Assembly: GCA_031216445.1 (NCBI GenBank) | Contig: CM062205.1 | Coordinates: 20,539,501 to 20,603,500, forward strand | Reading direction: 5' to 3' | Length of the DNA stretch: 64,000 nucleotides | DNA from: Lateolabrax maculatus | Taxonomy: Eukaryota > Chordata > Actinopteri > Acropomatiformes > Lateolabracidae | In this document: one piece after another, positions 35,089-48,770 of the stretch | Position numbering within the stretch: the stretch's first letter is position 1 | Layout: each line of letters opens with the position of its first letter | Notes under the pieces: generated by a model | The model's input: only the letters and a program-made list of their open reading frames with translations | The model's database searches: none | What the model was told of the DNA's origin: nothing | Position numbers and translations under genes: made by a program

Positions 35089-35338
35089 GTGCTCAACGAT
35101 TAGTCGATCAACAGCTATTTAATTAATTTCATTGTTTTGAGTAATTTTTTATTGTCTGGTTCTATTATTACTTGTTGGTTTCTTTGTCTTCTACAATTGT
35201 AAAATGAACGTCTTTGAGTTTTAGACTGTTGGATGGACAAAATGAGACATTTGAAGACATCACCTTGGGAAAACGTTGATGGACAGTTTTTCAATATTTT
35301 CTAACATTGTATTGCCAAAACGATACATGGAGCTGCAC
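35089..35338. mobile_element. Family-A repeat
   Basis: Starts AACGATTAGTCGATCAACAG, has GACTGTTGGATGGACAAAAT with GAGACATTTGAAGACATCAC, and ends CGATACATGGAGCTGCACCC. A separate fragment of the same family lies just upstream at about 34890-34975. Confidence 0.6.
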
Positions 35339-36559
35339 CCCTAAACAGTACTTTGAAAAAAAACCCATCTTTTTAATCCTCTTGTGACCCCTCGGATTGA
35401 TCTTGACGCTCTTTGGAGGGGTCCTGACCCCCATGTTGGAAACCACTGGTATACTGTAGAGTGAGTTTGCTGCTGAGGATATTAAATAGCTGAAGGTTGC
35501 AGGCTTCTGTTTCCTTTGACCCAGTGAAGGTAACACAGCTGTTTGGCGGAGAAGCTCCAACCCTGGGGAGACGGATGTTTAACTAGGCGCTGATGGATTC
35601 ATAAACAAATGAGTGGTGTGCAGCGGACAGACTGGAACCAGCTAAAGTAATTGCTACTGTGGTCACGCCTGTATGAGCATGAGTGTCCTGCGCTTGTAAA
35701 CCTGCCTTATATTTTAATAAATAGCCTCACGCAGGGGGCAGCATTATGCTCATGATAAGATGCATGGGTTTGCCCTTTCCCCTGCTTACTACCCCACCTC
35801 CTCCAGCTCGTGCAGTGCCTTCACCCAACCTTTTTCCTTAATATCTCTTGAATGTGTAGCTGTCACCCCCCCCCCCCCGGGCATCATGAGTGACAGAACA
35901 CATGTCTACGCTGATCCTCATCCTGCTGACCACTCAGCTTTTCCCCCTGCCAGCACTTTTCCAGATATCCTGGAATAGACCCACAGGGTTTACCTTACCA
36001 CCCTGCAGCCAGCACTCTCACACAACCAGGATCATCTCAGGCTCAGCTAATCATATTCAATGCTGTACTTCTGTTGTTTTATTCATGCAAGCCTCATAGT
36101 TTCTGTTCTCCCAATAATTGGAATGTGTCTTTGTATTTTTACAGCGCCTCTGGGTGCAATCGTACTTTGTATTCTTTGGTAATGTGATGAAGTTTGTTTT
36201 GTAGTATTTTTGTATTCGCTTCATTACAGTCTACGTCTGGTTAAAAGTGAACCAGGGCTTGTAAACAAAAGTCACACTGACTCACATGTGGCTCCTTTTT
36301 TGGACAGTTTTGGTTTTGTGTTGTTGTGTTTTGGTCTGAGATTTTGACAGAGAAATCAAATTCCAGTTGCTGTAACTCAAAAAAAGCATGATGGTGATTT
36401 GCAGACATCAAGGTTAAAACAGACGAATGTTGGTTCGAGGTGAATGTTTTGTAGACATCAAGGTTACATATAATCATTGTTTAAGCAGCATTTAAATAAC
36501 AAAAGTTCTTAAAATAGCCATTTAAATGCTGCTAAAATAACCGCTTCATTTAATTTTAA

Positions 36560-37065
36560 TATCTTCCGTTTTACCAAAGTCCTGCTAGTGGCTCTGTGAG
36601 GCTGTACTCAGGCACTGTGGTGCATTGAGTTCCTGTGCAGGTATGTGTTCACCATCTTAGTTTAGGAGTTTAACATTTGCTAATCAGCAGTAACCACAAA
36701 GTACACATGAGGCTGATGGGATCGACATTAGTTTTGCAGATATTTGGTTATAAACCAAAATATTGATAGATGTCACAGGATCAAGTTATTTAAAGTTACA
36801 TTTTTTGGGACCATGAATGTCTTTACAAAGTTTGGTGCCAATCCATGTTGTAGATTTTGAGATATTTCACTAGACAAGTGAAAACTTGACCTTCTGGTGG
36901 CGCTAGATGAAAGCTCACTGGATCGTCAAAGTCATTAGGATTTATCCTCTACGGACCATAAATATCAGTGCTAAATTTCATGACAACCCGTCATACTGTT
37001 GTTGAGCTATTTCAGTCCGGACCAAAGTGGTCGACCGTTATTGCTACTGTATCCGTTAAGCCACA
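36560..37065 (+). mobile_element. Dispersed repeat (family E)
   Basis: Contains GGTGGCGCTAGATGAAAGCT, CAAAGTCATTAGGATTTATC and ATTTCATGACAACCCGTCAT and ends near GTCCGGACCAAAGTGGTCGA. I recognise this as a repeat found widely in teleost genomes. It has no open frame. Start and end are approximate. Confidence 0.5.
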
Positions 37066-37348
37066 CTTCTAGCATGACTAAAAACAAGGGAAGTGAATGC
37101 ATCCTTAGCAGCAATTACTGGCCACAAAATGGCATGAAATTGTTTTCTGTACCACTAACGCCTTTCCCCTCTGCTCCCATCTGAGGTCAGTTTGTTAACA
37201 CGTACACATAAAGAACAGACTGTCTCGCACAGATTCGAACACATCCGGAGACATACAGTACTGGAAGATTCATGAGAACATTTCTTATCTTAGCAAACTT
37301 ATTGGAGCTTTTGCACTTTGGCTCCTGCTTACAAATACTGTACAGAAG

Positions 37349-37373
37349 CACACACACACACACACACACACAC
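37349..37373. repeat. (CA)n microsatellite
   Basis: About 12 CA units. Confidence 0.95.
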
Positions 37374-38239
37374 TAACTCACGCACAGGTTGAGTGGCAAT
37401 AAATATGCTGGCCCTGCGTTTGTTCCTCCCAGTTGGGGGAATGCAATTAAGTTAAAGCTTATTTATAACACAACTCAGTGCAGGGCGTGTCGCCAGCTCC
37501 GAGCCTCCCCCTGAGTGTTTGTGTGTAAATCTGACTGGGGATCATATATTCAGGCTCCCCAAACTTTTGACAGTCTCTCCAGCCTAATAGAGTTAGGATG
37601 AGAGTAAGTGCATCAGTTTGACCCATTTGACTGTCAAGGCGTTTAGCTACAATGTCTTAACAAATAAACACTGCGCTGTTTTATAATTCAGTTTTATTCT
37701 GAAAAGGATATGACGCCTGCTCTTACATGGTGAATGATTAAATCAATTTGTTGGCAAAGTGAGCTATTTTAAGTGCTCAGTTGACAAAATGGTAATACTT
37801 ACACAGACTGGATCCTCTAGAGATTTGGAATGTTGCATTTTAGGAATCTTTTCCCCAAAAGATACATATGTCAGCATTTAAAGCGTTCAAAATAAATTGT
37901 TAAAATAAATAAGCAATATGCTTATTCATAACATGATTATTTCCCTTAAAGCAACCCGCTGACGTAAATTCTTCTCAACTCTCTTTGGAGGAGTGTAAAG
38001 CTGAATGTGGAGTGAGGCTGTAGTGGGTCAAGTCAAAGCATTCGGGTTGAATTGTTTTACAATTAAACAGTCAATTCATGCCAGGATTTATTTAAAAACT
38101 TTGGTGAGTCATATTTTCATATTTTCTGTGTGATTACAACATTTTAGAAAGCTAAAATAAGTTGGTTAACATGGTAAATGTATAGTCTTACAACATGGCT
38201 GCAGACTCTTTAATGTCATTTTCAATGCACTGTATTTGG

Positions 38240-38362
38240 GTGTATTTGAGACAGATAACTGAAAACCAGAGCAAATTAAACCAAATTTATGTGTGTGGTT
38301 AGATACAACTAGTGGAAAGACAGAAAACCTATTTATAATTTGGGTGAACTGACCCTTTAATC
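38240..38362. mobile_element. Family-D repeat end
   Basis: Ends TTTGGGTGAACTGACCCTTTA, the same terminus as the copy at 18500-18655. The 5' limit is approximate. Confidence 0.4.
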
Positions 38363-39169
38363 TGTATTTAGCATTTGTTTAAACGTTTTTCCTTCTTTTC
38401 TCAGTCTTTGCCCTCCTGTTGAGTGATTCTGATCCAAACCTTGCTGGAAAGCTTCTGTATCTCAACGTTTTACAGACCCTGAATCCAAAGCTCTTCCGCA
38501 AAACTCAAATAAAACCCAGATCCTCCCGAAACATGTCGTATTCAACACTGTAACATCCGCGCTGCAAAGGGACCTGCTTACAGCCCATGTTGTGATCATC
38601 CGCAGCCTGAAACCTGAGCAAACTGTGGAATATTAGATATGTTTCTTTAATTAGTGTGAGCTAGTTTGTGAGTAGACAGTTCAAGTACTCTGATGCTGCC
38701 TTCAGTCGTATCAGATGTGCTGTAAATAGGAACTGCCTGCTGGGAAAAACGTTTCATGTCGGCCTCCGAGAGGTGACAAGTAGGATATGTGGGAACTTTT
38801 TATTGGCTATGATATCTACAGCTAGACGTCTCGAATTTGTGTGTCAACAAACATGGCAAACCCAGAAAAGGATATCATAATAAAAAAGCTTGTGTTACAA
38901 ACTGGAGGTTTGGTTTTTGAAGGACGTTGGTGTTTACTGGGTAGGAGATGCTTTGCAGTTGCATTATGGGAAATGTAGGATGATGCATTTTGGGAGCTTT
39001 ACCCATTCTAGGGACTAAAGGTCAGGACATCTCGACCTCTGCTACTTCAAATTTTTACTTAAAAAAACAATAACTGCTATTGTGAGTCCCTCACTCTATG
39101 GAAGTGCATTATTAAATTGCGAATATATAACTTTGCCAATTCACCAAGAATACACAAGCCCAAATGTCA

Positions 39170-39418
39170 CGTTTTCTAATTGCTTGTTTTATCTGATCAA
39201 CAGTCCAAAAACCTAAAACTTTGGTTTATTTTTGTTTATTTTTATTCAGTAAGTTATTATTTTTTTCAGCAGCAGATTATCTTATATGAGAGGCTGAAAC
39301 TAGTGAATCTTTGGCAATTTTGCTTAAAAATTACCTAAATGATTAATCAACCATTTAGGCAGTTGTCGATTATTTTTCTGTCAATTGACTAATCAGTTAA
39401 TTAACTAATCATCTCAGC
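39170..39418. mobile_element. Family-A repeat
   Basis: Contains CTGATCAACAGTCCAAAAAC, GGCTGAAACTAGTGAATCTT, TGATTAATCAACCATTTAGG and a final ACTAATCATCTCAGCTATTA. Degraded and non-coding. Confidence 0.5.
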
Positions 39419-40239
39419 TATTATTAGGACCAAATTCTGTGCCTTTAAGATCTCTGTGTCTTTAGCTCCATACAATAGCTCATTTTGTTTGTATGTAGGT
39501 TTAGATGTAGGTTTGCACTTGGAAGAGAGACGAAGAGTGGTGCGTTCAATACAGGTCGCTGCTCTCATTTCGTTCCCTGCCTGCCAGGGTGACAGTCTGG
39601 GGTGCCAGTGGAGGTGCCCTGCCTGCCCCGGCACCCACATCCAGCATCTGCATACTTTGATAAAGGTCAGTCCTGCTCCACAGCACCTTCCACCATGCAC
39701 AGCGCAGCAGCATTAAGACTAGAAATCGATAAAGCTCACAGCGAGAGGAGCTAAGGTTGCACCGTGCACAGCGAGGGGGGGTTTGCAAAAGGCAGCAGGA
39801 GATGAGAGAAGCTGTCGGCTTTTAGGCTTTTTTCCCCTGCTGTTGTCTTATTTTTCATGCCTGAAACAATAGTAGAAAAGCATATGAGAGTGTGGGGTGT
39901 GTTTGCAAATTTCTCAAATGTAGAACGGTGATTAGAATGTGTGAATTCGGCTCACAGCACTTGATGTCTGACCAATATACAAAAGGCTTCACTGAGCAAC
40001 CCTGAAGGCAGCTGAGAGTCAGTAAAGCTGAATGAATGAATTCGAATGGGGATTTAAAAAAAAATTATTATAAAAATCTGTGTCAACTCTTATGGTAATG
40101 GCATCTTTGGTGCTGAGTGCTCATTGCTGTCACTATTTTGCACTACATTTCCCAGAAATCATTCAAACAGCATAGATGGTTCTGGATTTTTTAATTTCCC
40201 AGTTTGATTTCTGTTTGTGACACACTTTTATTTTGATAA

Positions 40240-40470
40240 ATTATTGTCGTTCATCAAGCAAAAATGTTAAATATTAGCTGGTTCAAGCTTCTCAAATGTG
40301 AAGATTTATTGTTTTTTCTCTAATTTATATTATTATACATTTGATATTTTGGATTTTGGGGATGTTTGTTGGACAAAACAAGACATTTGAGGATGAGCTG
40401 AAAGAAGTAGTATATTAATTGATCAAAAAAATGCAAGAAAATGTCTGGTTCCAGCTCCTCAAATGCAAAT
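40240..40470. mobile_element. Family-A repeat, with internal duplication
   Basis: AGCTTCTCAAATGTGAAGAT and later CAGCTCCTCAAATGCAAATA are two copies of the same internal motif. GGACAAAACAAGACATTTGA lies between them. This suggests two partial copies in tandem. Confidence 0.5.
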
Positions 40471-41270
40471 ATTTTGCTATTCGTGGACTGATAATAAATG
40501 GAAAATCTTTGTACTTAAGAACTGTTGTTCTAACAAAAAAAAGTTTTTATTTTTCATTCAGCTAATTCAGGTCTAGAGGAATCGGAAATGAAAATAATTG
40601 TTAATTGCAGTTACTTTGGCCTCTGAGAAAAGGTTCACAGTTCCCTGACATTTTAAACCACCTCAATTTATTATAAAAAAATAATGGAAATAATCGTTCT
40701 TTTTGGCCTATTTCTGGTTGTTTAATTTCACATTCCTTTTTGGACTAAGAAAAGGAGGGATGGAAGAGAAGTTGGGTGGACTCACAACCCTTATCCATCT
40801 TCGAGATAGAAAATACTTTGTTCTCTTTGTTTTGCAGTCCTGTCCAATCCATCACTGTTCTCATCTGGTCCTGTCAGTCGGTGACATGTATTAGTGCTGT
40901 GAACCCTGAAAAAGAGCCTCAGCTGATACCCTCCTCTATTTGCCCTTTGACTCCAAACAAGTGCTGTCCTGTCAGGAATTGGTGCATCCGTGCAGTTGTC
41001 TAGCATTTAAGGAAGCTCCCCATTCAGCCCTGGAAAATGAACATTTTTTTTTCTTTATATGATTTGTGGAGTTGACTAAAGCGTTGTTTCGAAGTCAAAG
41101 AAAAAGGAGTCAGTGGCTCTCCTGTCTTTGATTATCAGGCTTGTAGACGCTGCCCTCCATCTCTGCAGTGGAGTTGTTCTTTCTCTCGACACAACCTGAA
41201 CCGATACTCGCTGTGATCTCACTCCAGTTTTACTCTGTGCACTCTCCACAGTCCCAGGGCTACTCCTCCT

Positions 41271-41329
41271 CTCCTCTCCTCTCCTCTCCTCTCCTCTCCT
41301 CTCCTCTCCTCTCCTCTCCTCTCCTCTCC
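41271..41329. repeat. (CTCCT)n pentanucleotide array
   Basis: Eleven perfect CTCCT units plus a partial unit. Confidence 0.95.
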
Positions 41330-42160
41330 CTCCGTGTGTCAGGCTGGACCAGCATGCTCTGCGGGCAGCTCAGGGGACTTCCTTTAGGGGGAACTCACTT
41401 CTCCATATTATTCCCAGGGTGCTGCAGCAGAAAATGCGCCAGAATGCATCAGTAGTTCCTCGCTACCCTTCCCTATCCTTTTCCTGCACATCACCCCCAC
41501 CCTTCATCCCCTTTCCCGTGCATCCTCTTCCTCCTCCTCCTTCCTTTCTCATCATTTTCCTGTTGGAGCAGCAGCTCTGTTGTGCAAAAGCAGGCATGGA
41601 TCTCAACATTCATGTATCAGCTGTTTTAAAAAATCGCTTGATTTGAGTTTCAGAGCTAAATTAACTTAGGCAGTGCCTCTCGCTTTGCAGGAGGACTTTC
41701 ACAGAGCCAGCAAGAATTTGGAGATGATTTGTTTTTTTAAAGCTACTTTTATTTGCAATGTGATTTCTATATTTAGATTGGATGTCTGATTTAGAAACTC
41801 TTATCTTGGATTCATTGTACTTGCTGAGCAACATCTCCCGTCCTAGAAGCCACTTGCTGATTAGTGCCGTTTAAGACGCTTTGATTTAAGCACTGTGTGT
41901 GATGGTGTGGCTTAAAGAGAGCGAAGGCAGCACAGACACAGATGAATCTCAGTGCAGAAAGACATGGGATCAGTCGAGGGAAAGGAAATCTTTATTTTGC
42001 ATCCCTCCTCCATCCTCGAGTTTTTCTATTTCTCCGTCTGTCTTGACTTCGCTTCCCAGAGGAAAGTCGGATCCCCGAGGCACAAGATGGCCAAACTCTC
42101 TCCCTGGTGTCTCGAGGACAAAGTTGAAAACAGGCGGCATGCTCAACACATATTGGATGC

Positions 42161-42161
<1 letters not shown>

Positions 42162-42192
<31 letters not shown>
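42162..42192. repeat. (TG)n microsatellite
   Basis: About 15 TG units. Confidence 0.95.
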
Positions 42193-42197
<5 letters not shown>

Positions 42198-43439
42198 CTC
42201 CCTGATGCATCTGTGCCGGTGGGAGAGAAGGGTTCACTCAGGAGAGGAAATGGATCTTTTGTGTTCCTCCTAATCCTCCCTGTTGATACTCGAGTGGCAG
42301 ACTTATTAGACGACTTATGCTCTGCAACAGGGGAAGGGTTACTCTCAGGGCTTTGTATGCTCTCCTGGATGATCATATTTACATCAAACTCAAAACGGGG
42401 GTGCGGAAGGAGGGGTGCTTTATGCAGAGTGCGCCCACATCCCTTAAGAGGTGGAAAAATGAATGGGGTAATAGCGCAGCAATCCCTCCCATTTACGCTC
42501 ACAACAGGGGGAATGCTGTCTGATAACTTCAAGCCCTGAGGATTTAGGCAGACAACTCAATACAAATCATGGCAGGAGAAGCTGAGCACAGGATGATGTT
42601 CATGACTTCTTGACAGGAGGATGTAAGCAGAGGCCGTGGGGTGGCGTAAACAAGCTGAGGTTAAAGGTTAGCCCAGAGCTCTGCAGAACAGGAGGAAGTT
42701 GCCCCAAATCCAGGCAGCTACAGGACTATTCCTGTCTTAGCCCCTCAACTTTTATCAGTGCATTTAGTTGGATTTCTATTCTTGTCCTTGCTGTGCTTTG
42801 ATGTCAGTTTTGTCTCTCTTTTTTTTCTCTTCAGGGATGGGAAGCTTTTTGAAATTCTTTGAGTTTTTTGTCTCACCTGTAGTAAACTCTACAGGTGTTC
42901 CTCTCTTGTTTTATGTGTTTTTAGCCTTTGTTCAAAAATCACAACTTGGACAATCTGCGCCCTCAGAAGTTTTATCTGCTCCACCTGCCCCAGGTGTTGG
43001 ACCGTGTTTATGTGTTTGGGAAGGAAGTCTTTTTTTTTAATGCAGTGTTGTCAGGTCCACATTCAACAACACTTGAATCTTCAATATATATCTGTAGAGA
43101 TAAAATATCTGTTTGTTCCCCGTCTGTTGTGCTTCTTGTTGACTTCTGATGTTTTTGTCATTGTTTGCCACCTTGTTTTTTTTCTCTTTCTGGGTTATTT
43201 TAGTTTACCCATGGAGTCTTTTTTGTTTTTATATATACAACATCAGAAGAATCCAAGACCCTCAGAATTCTTCCCTTCCCCTGCGCCAGGTGTCAAACAA
43301 GCTGGATTAAAATGTATGTTGTCTACATTCAACAGAACTTGCATCTTGAATCTATATTTGCCTATTGCACGGCAAAAAGATATTTTATCACGACATTTCT
43401 GTCACTACTTTCTTAAAACAAGTGAATAAGCAGGCAGTG

Positions 43440-43865
43440 ATGAATCCAGATAATTATCACCCAACCCTGCGTTTTAGCATCTTTCAGTTCATTGTTTTGG
43501 TCTATTTCCCAAACACTCTCACCACTTAAAGCAGGCAGCAATTTTTTGTGAAAAATCTCTTTTTTTTTAATTCTGTTTATTCTTAATGTAATTATCTCTA
43601 TATGTTCTACGTTTGGGTAGCATGAACAGCTACAACTCTTATTTTGTTTTGCAACACTGTGTTGTAAAATGATTTGCTGGTGAACATAGTGGAGCATTTA
43701 GCAACTTAAAGAGTAATGTTGTACTTAACTTTGTCAAGTGGCCAAAATCAAGACACCAAATGAATGATAATGTTGCTCAGTAACTGCTGGATGTGAAACT
43801 GCTGCTAACAATGATAATATGTCAAAGTTGTGTTTACAGTCTGCCTCCAAGTGGCAAGAAAAATA
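43440..43865. mobile_element. Family-C repeat
   Basis: Contains CAGTTCATTGTTTTGGTCTA, GTGGAGCATTTAGCAACTTA, AATGAATGATAATGTTGCTC and GTTTACAGTCTGCCTCCAAG. The motifs are in the same order as in the copy at 25845-26285. Confidence 0.55.
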
Positions 43866-44887
43866 ACTTAATGCCAGTAAAGAAAAAATAGTTTGCAGTG
43901 TGCCTTCAGTGGTAAATTGTCAAATCAGTAAATGAGGTTTGGTTAGTTCCTGTGTGAAACATTAGCTGTTGTCAAATATTCTGCTACATTTATGACACTT
44001 TGGCAATGCTGTGGTTTTGATCTGGACTAGGTGTTGGCCAACCTTGTTAATGGAGGTGGAGGGTAGGTAGGAGTACCACTGAGGGTTAGTTTGGCAAACA
44101 AATGTGCCCATGCAGCCCCTCTGGGGTCCAGAGATGGGTAGAGCTGTCATGTCGAGGGAGCTGGCGAAAGATGAAGAGGTTACACTGCTGGGATCACAGC
44201 TCTGCCAAGGCCTCCGGGACCTCTTTCTCTTTACAACACTCAACCTAATCTCCTCCACTATCGCCCCTTTCATTTCCCTCTCCTTTTCTTCTTTTCATGT
44301 TCTACTGTCTCTTATCGTGTCGGGGGCCCTTGTTCCTGGCTCGCTTTCGCTCTTTTCCCCCCTCCTCGCATTTTTCTCCTGGTTTTATCTCTCACAGCCT
44401 ATTGTCAAGCAATCTTTCTTGGATTTTTATCCTTCTTTCTATTTTTTTCCCATCCTTCTCCCCTTTATCTCAGTCTTAATTTCTTTTCATTTGAATCGTT
44501 CCAATTCCGTTTCATTTCTTTCCCCTCCCCCCCACCGTTCATATTTATTATTTAAGCCCTCAGCGGTGCCTCCGTATGTGCTTCCCCCTCTTTATAGATG
44601 TTGGCCTACTTCTGTCTCAACCTGTAATTGAACTTTGGATTGAGTCGTTCAGAAGTCCGGACAGACCGGCATCCCTCCGGTCGACACCTCCGCCCGGAGG
44701 AGTTGTCACAGCGCCGTGCCAAGGTGTCAAATACGTGGGTTCAAATTGATTAACAGAATGCATAATTTCATCATCATAGTAAAATGCATATTCTGCTGTA
44801 TATTGTATGGATGACACTGTCCTACAGTACCTGAGGTTCTGATGATTTTGTAATGTGTATGCAGTCTAAATTTTTTGCAGTTTCAGC

Positions 44888-45062
44888 TGTAGGGATGAAA
44901 GTAACCATAATTTTCGTTACTGAATAATCTGCGATTATTTTTTCCAATTAGTATTTGGATTTCGGCCAAATATTATTATTTTAAAAGCTGCAACCAGATA
45001 ATGTTTAGCATTTGTGCTCCATAAATTGCTTAAATGATTAGTCGTGAGGCTGAACCATAAAA
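44888..45062. mobile_element. Family-A repeat fragment
   Basis: Begins GTAGGGATGAAAGTAACCAT, with TTACTGAATAATCTGCGATT, and ends ATGATTAGTCGTGAGGCTGA. Short and degraded. Confidence 0.4.
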
Positions 45063-45719
45063 TGTAATCAAGACTTTTTACATATAAATGTTTTAATGTC
45101 ATAAAAATGTTTAATTTAAAAGAACTAAACAGAAAAAAACAAACCAAACTGCCAAATACACAGCTAAAGCAAGAGAGCCGAATGCATTTAAAGCTATCCC
45201 GTCATGGAGAATAAAAACAGCTAAAATCTTGCTCAAAATGCAACTAACATAGCTTAGCAGAGTAGCAGTGGGCCTAACTGCCATTTTAGCTTTTGACTCA
45301 AGTGAAATTCATAATTTGGTGTGGTTGAGCTTCTTCTAAAACACTTTTTAATACATTTTAACACATTTAAATGAATTAAATTGTTAAAGTGTCTTGTAAT
45401 TTGTTTCTCAATTCTGCTCATACAATGATGTAAAATTGAAAAGGAAACAAGGCTGCCAACACGTGACGTGCCAGGATACGCCCTAAGTAATGCAGGCTGT
45501 TCCCGACCTATGTTGTGCGTGCAGGTTATTTTAAACCACAGTATTTATAGGGAATAAAACCTTTCTAACCTTCAGACCACTGCCAAACGAAATGAGAGGG
45601 TGTCATTTCTAGATGTAAACTCCAAAAAATACATTTGCCTTCCCGCAACAGTCCTGGGACCTGTCATGTTAGATTTCATCCAACACAGTGAAGCAGCGCT
45701 CTTCAACATGCCACCAACT

Positions 45720-46115
45720 GAGGCAGCAACAGGGGGACAGCGGGGTGGAGGAGGTGATGAAATGAAACATGCAGGGAGCAAGAGGAGACGGAGGCCGATA
45801 AAGAGGGAGGAGGGAGACAGATGAAGAGGGAGAGGGGACGGAGATGGGGAGGCAGAGAAAGAGACGGCATCAGAGGGAACAAGGTGCAGAAGGATAATGA
45901 TGGAGACACAAAATGAGAGTCGGAGGAAAACAGAGGGGGAGAGAAAAAAGAGAAAAATGTTTGTCTGAGAAGGAGAGAAAAACAGCATCTGAGACGGACA
46001 GGAGAAAATGAGAGGAAAAGAGCAAGTGAGAGACTGAGTATAGGAGATGGAAAAAAATGAGAGTGGAAGTGGAAACGAGTGAATAAGGAATGAGAGAGAA
46101 AATGAGAGCTGAGCC
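45720..46115. repeat. Polypurine-rich tract
   Basis: Nearly 400 bases strongly biased to A and G on the + strand (repeated GAGA, GGAGG, GAAAA). It generates long serine/leucine-rich open frames on the - strand that have no gene-like character. Confidence 0.8.
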
Positions 46116-48604
46116 CCCCAGATTTCTGCGTGGCGCGTTGGCAGATTTGATGAGGCTTGACCAGGTGTGGGGAAGAGCAGCAGCAGCAGCAGGGGGAGGA
46201 AGGGGCCTGGTTACTGTAGATGGGATTGGATTTCCTCACGACAAGCCATTGATTAAAGTAGCCAACACCGTGAAAATCTCCGGTCGTAGAGATAAGAGAG
46301 GGAAGTCAAGCCAGATCTGTGTGCGACATCAGCAAGATAATGTGTGGGGTTGTTTGGTTGAAAATAAAGGGAACGAAAAAAGACAGAAAACAATAACCTG
46401 AACATCTGACGGATGCTCCACTTGTTATTTCATTTGCAACATTTCAACTTTTGTCAAACAGAAAGAAAAGCTTGTCCTTTATTTGAAAAAAATCACCATC
46501 TACTCTAATATAATAACTAACAGCACTAAAACAAATTCTAGCACTTAATAAGACAGTGTCTTAATTAAGCCTTTGGTTGACAAGATAATGTTCATATTTT
46601 AAAGAAATATTAACAGATTAGATGGAGTGAAGCCTAGAGCCTTGGCTGCATCATATATTAACGGTATAGGTTGCAAAAAGGCATCTATTTAATCTGTTGA
46701 TGCTCTGCCAAATATCGAACTGTGTTATGAAGTAGCTGCTGCACTTCAAATTCTGCTGTAACCCTCCACGCACAACGCAAACCGCAACCCAGCCATGTTT
46801 AGCGCACAGCTTTTCCATTATCTCAGCCACTTCGCCCTGCGTTGCTTATTGCAGCTGGAAAGTGGAACCACGTCGAGTGTAAAGGTTCCACCAGACCTCT
46901 GAAACAGTAGTTTTACTCAGAAATCTTACCTCACAGTCCATAGGTGTGTTGCATCGATGTGGTTACCTAGTGACGACCCAACCCAATCCCGTCTTCTAGG
47001 AATACATTCATATACTAATTTGTTTTTTGCAACTTGGCAGGTAGTTTTATTCAAAATGTTTCCAAATTATGATAATAACAAACATAAACTCAGTGGCATT
47101 ACGTTTCTTTCAGAAGGTGCATTTGTGGTGTAAATTTCTAAATAATATATAATATAATATATAAATAGCCAGGGTTGCTTTGTTTTTGAAATTGTAGTGA
47201 AATTCAGTGACGGTTTGATTGCTTCAGCATGTGGTTTGCCCGGTGTTTGAGCCAGAAATGTCTGCACTTGTGGCTGTACACCACTACGACTCATGTAGCA
47301 TTTCATCAAGCAAATCATCTTGCCTTGGGATGGCTCGTGTTGGTGACGCCCGGTTGCTGCTGCTTGTGTCAAATTCAGTTACCCATCGAATAGTGTTTCT
47401 CGTATTGCTGCCATCCATGGCTGGAATAAGGGTCTGGATATGTTTATGGTTAGTTTTCCAGAGATGACTGGTTGGTAAAAGGGCTTTAGGGGACTTTTGT
47501 GGAGAGAGTGACTTCTGGGTAGGAAATGACTGTGTGTTATGAGCTCAGCACTAGCTGCAGTGATGCTTGTCTGTTTGGGAATGACAAGTCTATCAAAATT
47601 AAAACACGTTGCACATCTCGAGCAGAGTACAGTACTGGCTGTTTAAATGTTGATGGATTAGCATTGAAACTCACACTGGTGTTCACTTCATGTTTGTGTG
47701 TTTTCACAGTTAGATATTGTAGTAAAGGGGAAATAAAAACATGGGGAAATAGAGCTGGACACAATAGCAGTTTGTCACTAATTCATCTGTGGTTCCTCAT
47801 ACTAACGTACACTTCCCTGAGAACGCTTTTGCATATTACTGTGACACCAGGCTGCTATTTCTTACCAGGCACTTGGTGAAGATGTGGGATTTGGTGGTGC
47901 ATTAAGCAGCAGCCCCTTGCTGATCACATGTTCACACAAACATAAAACAGCTGTGATTAGGTTGACACTTTTATCAACAACACCACACAGTACACTGAGT
48001 GCATTCATTTGTACAACAAGTGGCTCCGGTGGGAAATGAATGCTGTGCGCTTCCCATTGAACTATACAGGACCGTACCAAAGTGGGTGTCAGGAAAGAGC
48101 CAGGTCTTTGAAACCAGGAATAGACAGGCAGCACGTGTTTCTTTTTCTCATTGTCAGAGACCTCAGAAAGAGAGAGCAGCGAGGCTTTAGACAGGCCTAA
48201 TTAAAACTTTCAATGCTATGAATTCTGTTTGATCTCTCTATACAGTCCCAGTGGATGGGCTTCAGTGTCGCATTCCCTTCTGTACTTGCGTCCTGTGACC
48301 CACTATTTCCTCTTGTAGTCTCTCTTTTCCTTTATTGTCATTTTCATCAGAATGATATTCCTTTAACCGTGTTTGATGAGTATGCATGGCTGCTCTCTGG
48401 TTCTAGCGATTTTATAAGAATCAATTTTACATGTGTTTTACATGGGTTCTATTTAGGTTTATATATGTATATAGGTTTTTCAGAGAACTGTATCGATATT
48501 TTTTTTTCCAATTTAAGAAAGGACCCTTGGGATACTTGCAACATCAAAGGGCCATTCACACTGTAGATCTGTTAACATTAACTTGTATTTTTTTCTCCCG
48601 ACAA

Positions 48605-48770
48605 ACTTTGGAACTGGAAACAGGGAAAGGTAACAAAATCCACCCACCAGCACCTCAGTTATTAACCTTTAGTAGAGCCAGGCTGGCTTTTTACCCCATG
48701 TCCAGTTTTTATTCAAGTTAGGCTCACATCTGCTGGCTGGAGCTTCATATTTAACACGTGAAAGTCGTAT
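48605..48770. mobile_element. Rearranged family-B repeat
   Basis: GGAAACAGGGAAAGGTAACA is in forward order. It is followed by AGAGCCAGGCTGGCTTTTTA and TGCTGGCTGGAGCTTCATAT, which are the reverse complement of the preceding part of the family. An inverted composite, similar in kind to 268-545 and 4150-4300. Confidence 0.5.

Noticed and set aside
39456..39788. Overlapping + and - strand open frames near 39.5 kb
   Set aside because: GC-rich segment with an imperfect hairpin around GGTGCC/GGCACC. No recognisable protein family or splice pattern.
41271..41329. CRISPR-like regular repeat
   Set aside because: A simple pentanucleotide array without spacers in a vertebrate intron.
44104..44631. 175-residue + strand open frame
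   Set aside because: The second half is a translated pyrimidine tract (Phe, Ser, Leu, Pro). The first part has no family match that I can recall.
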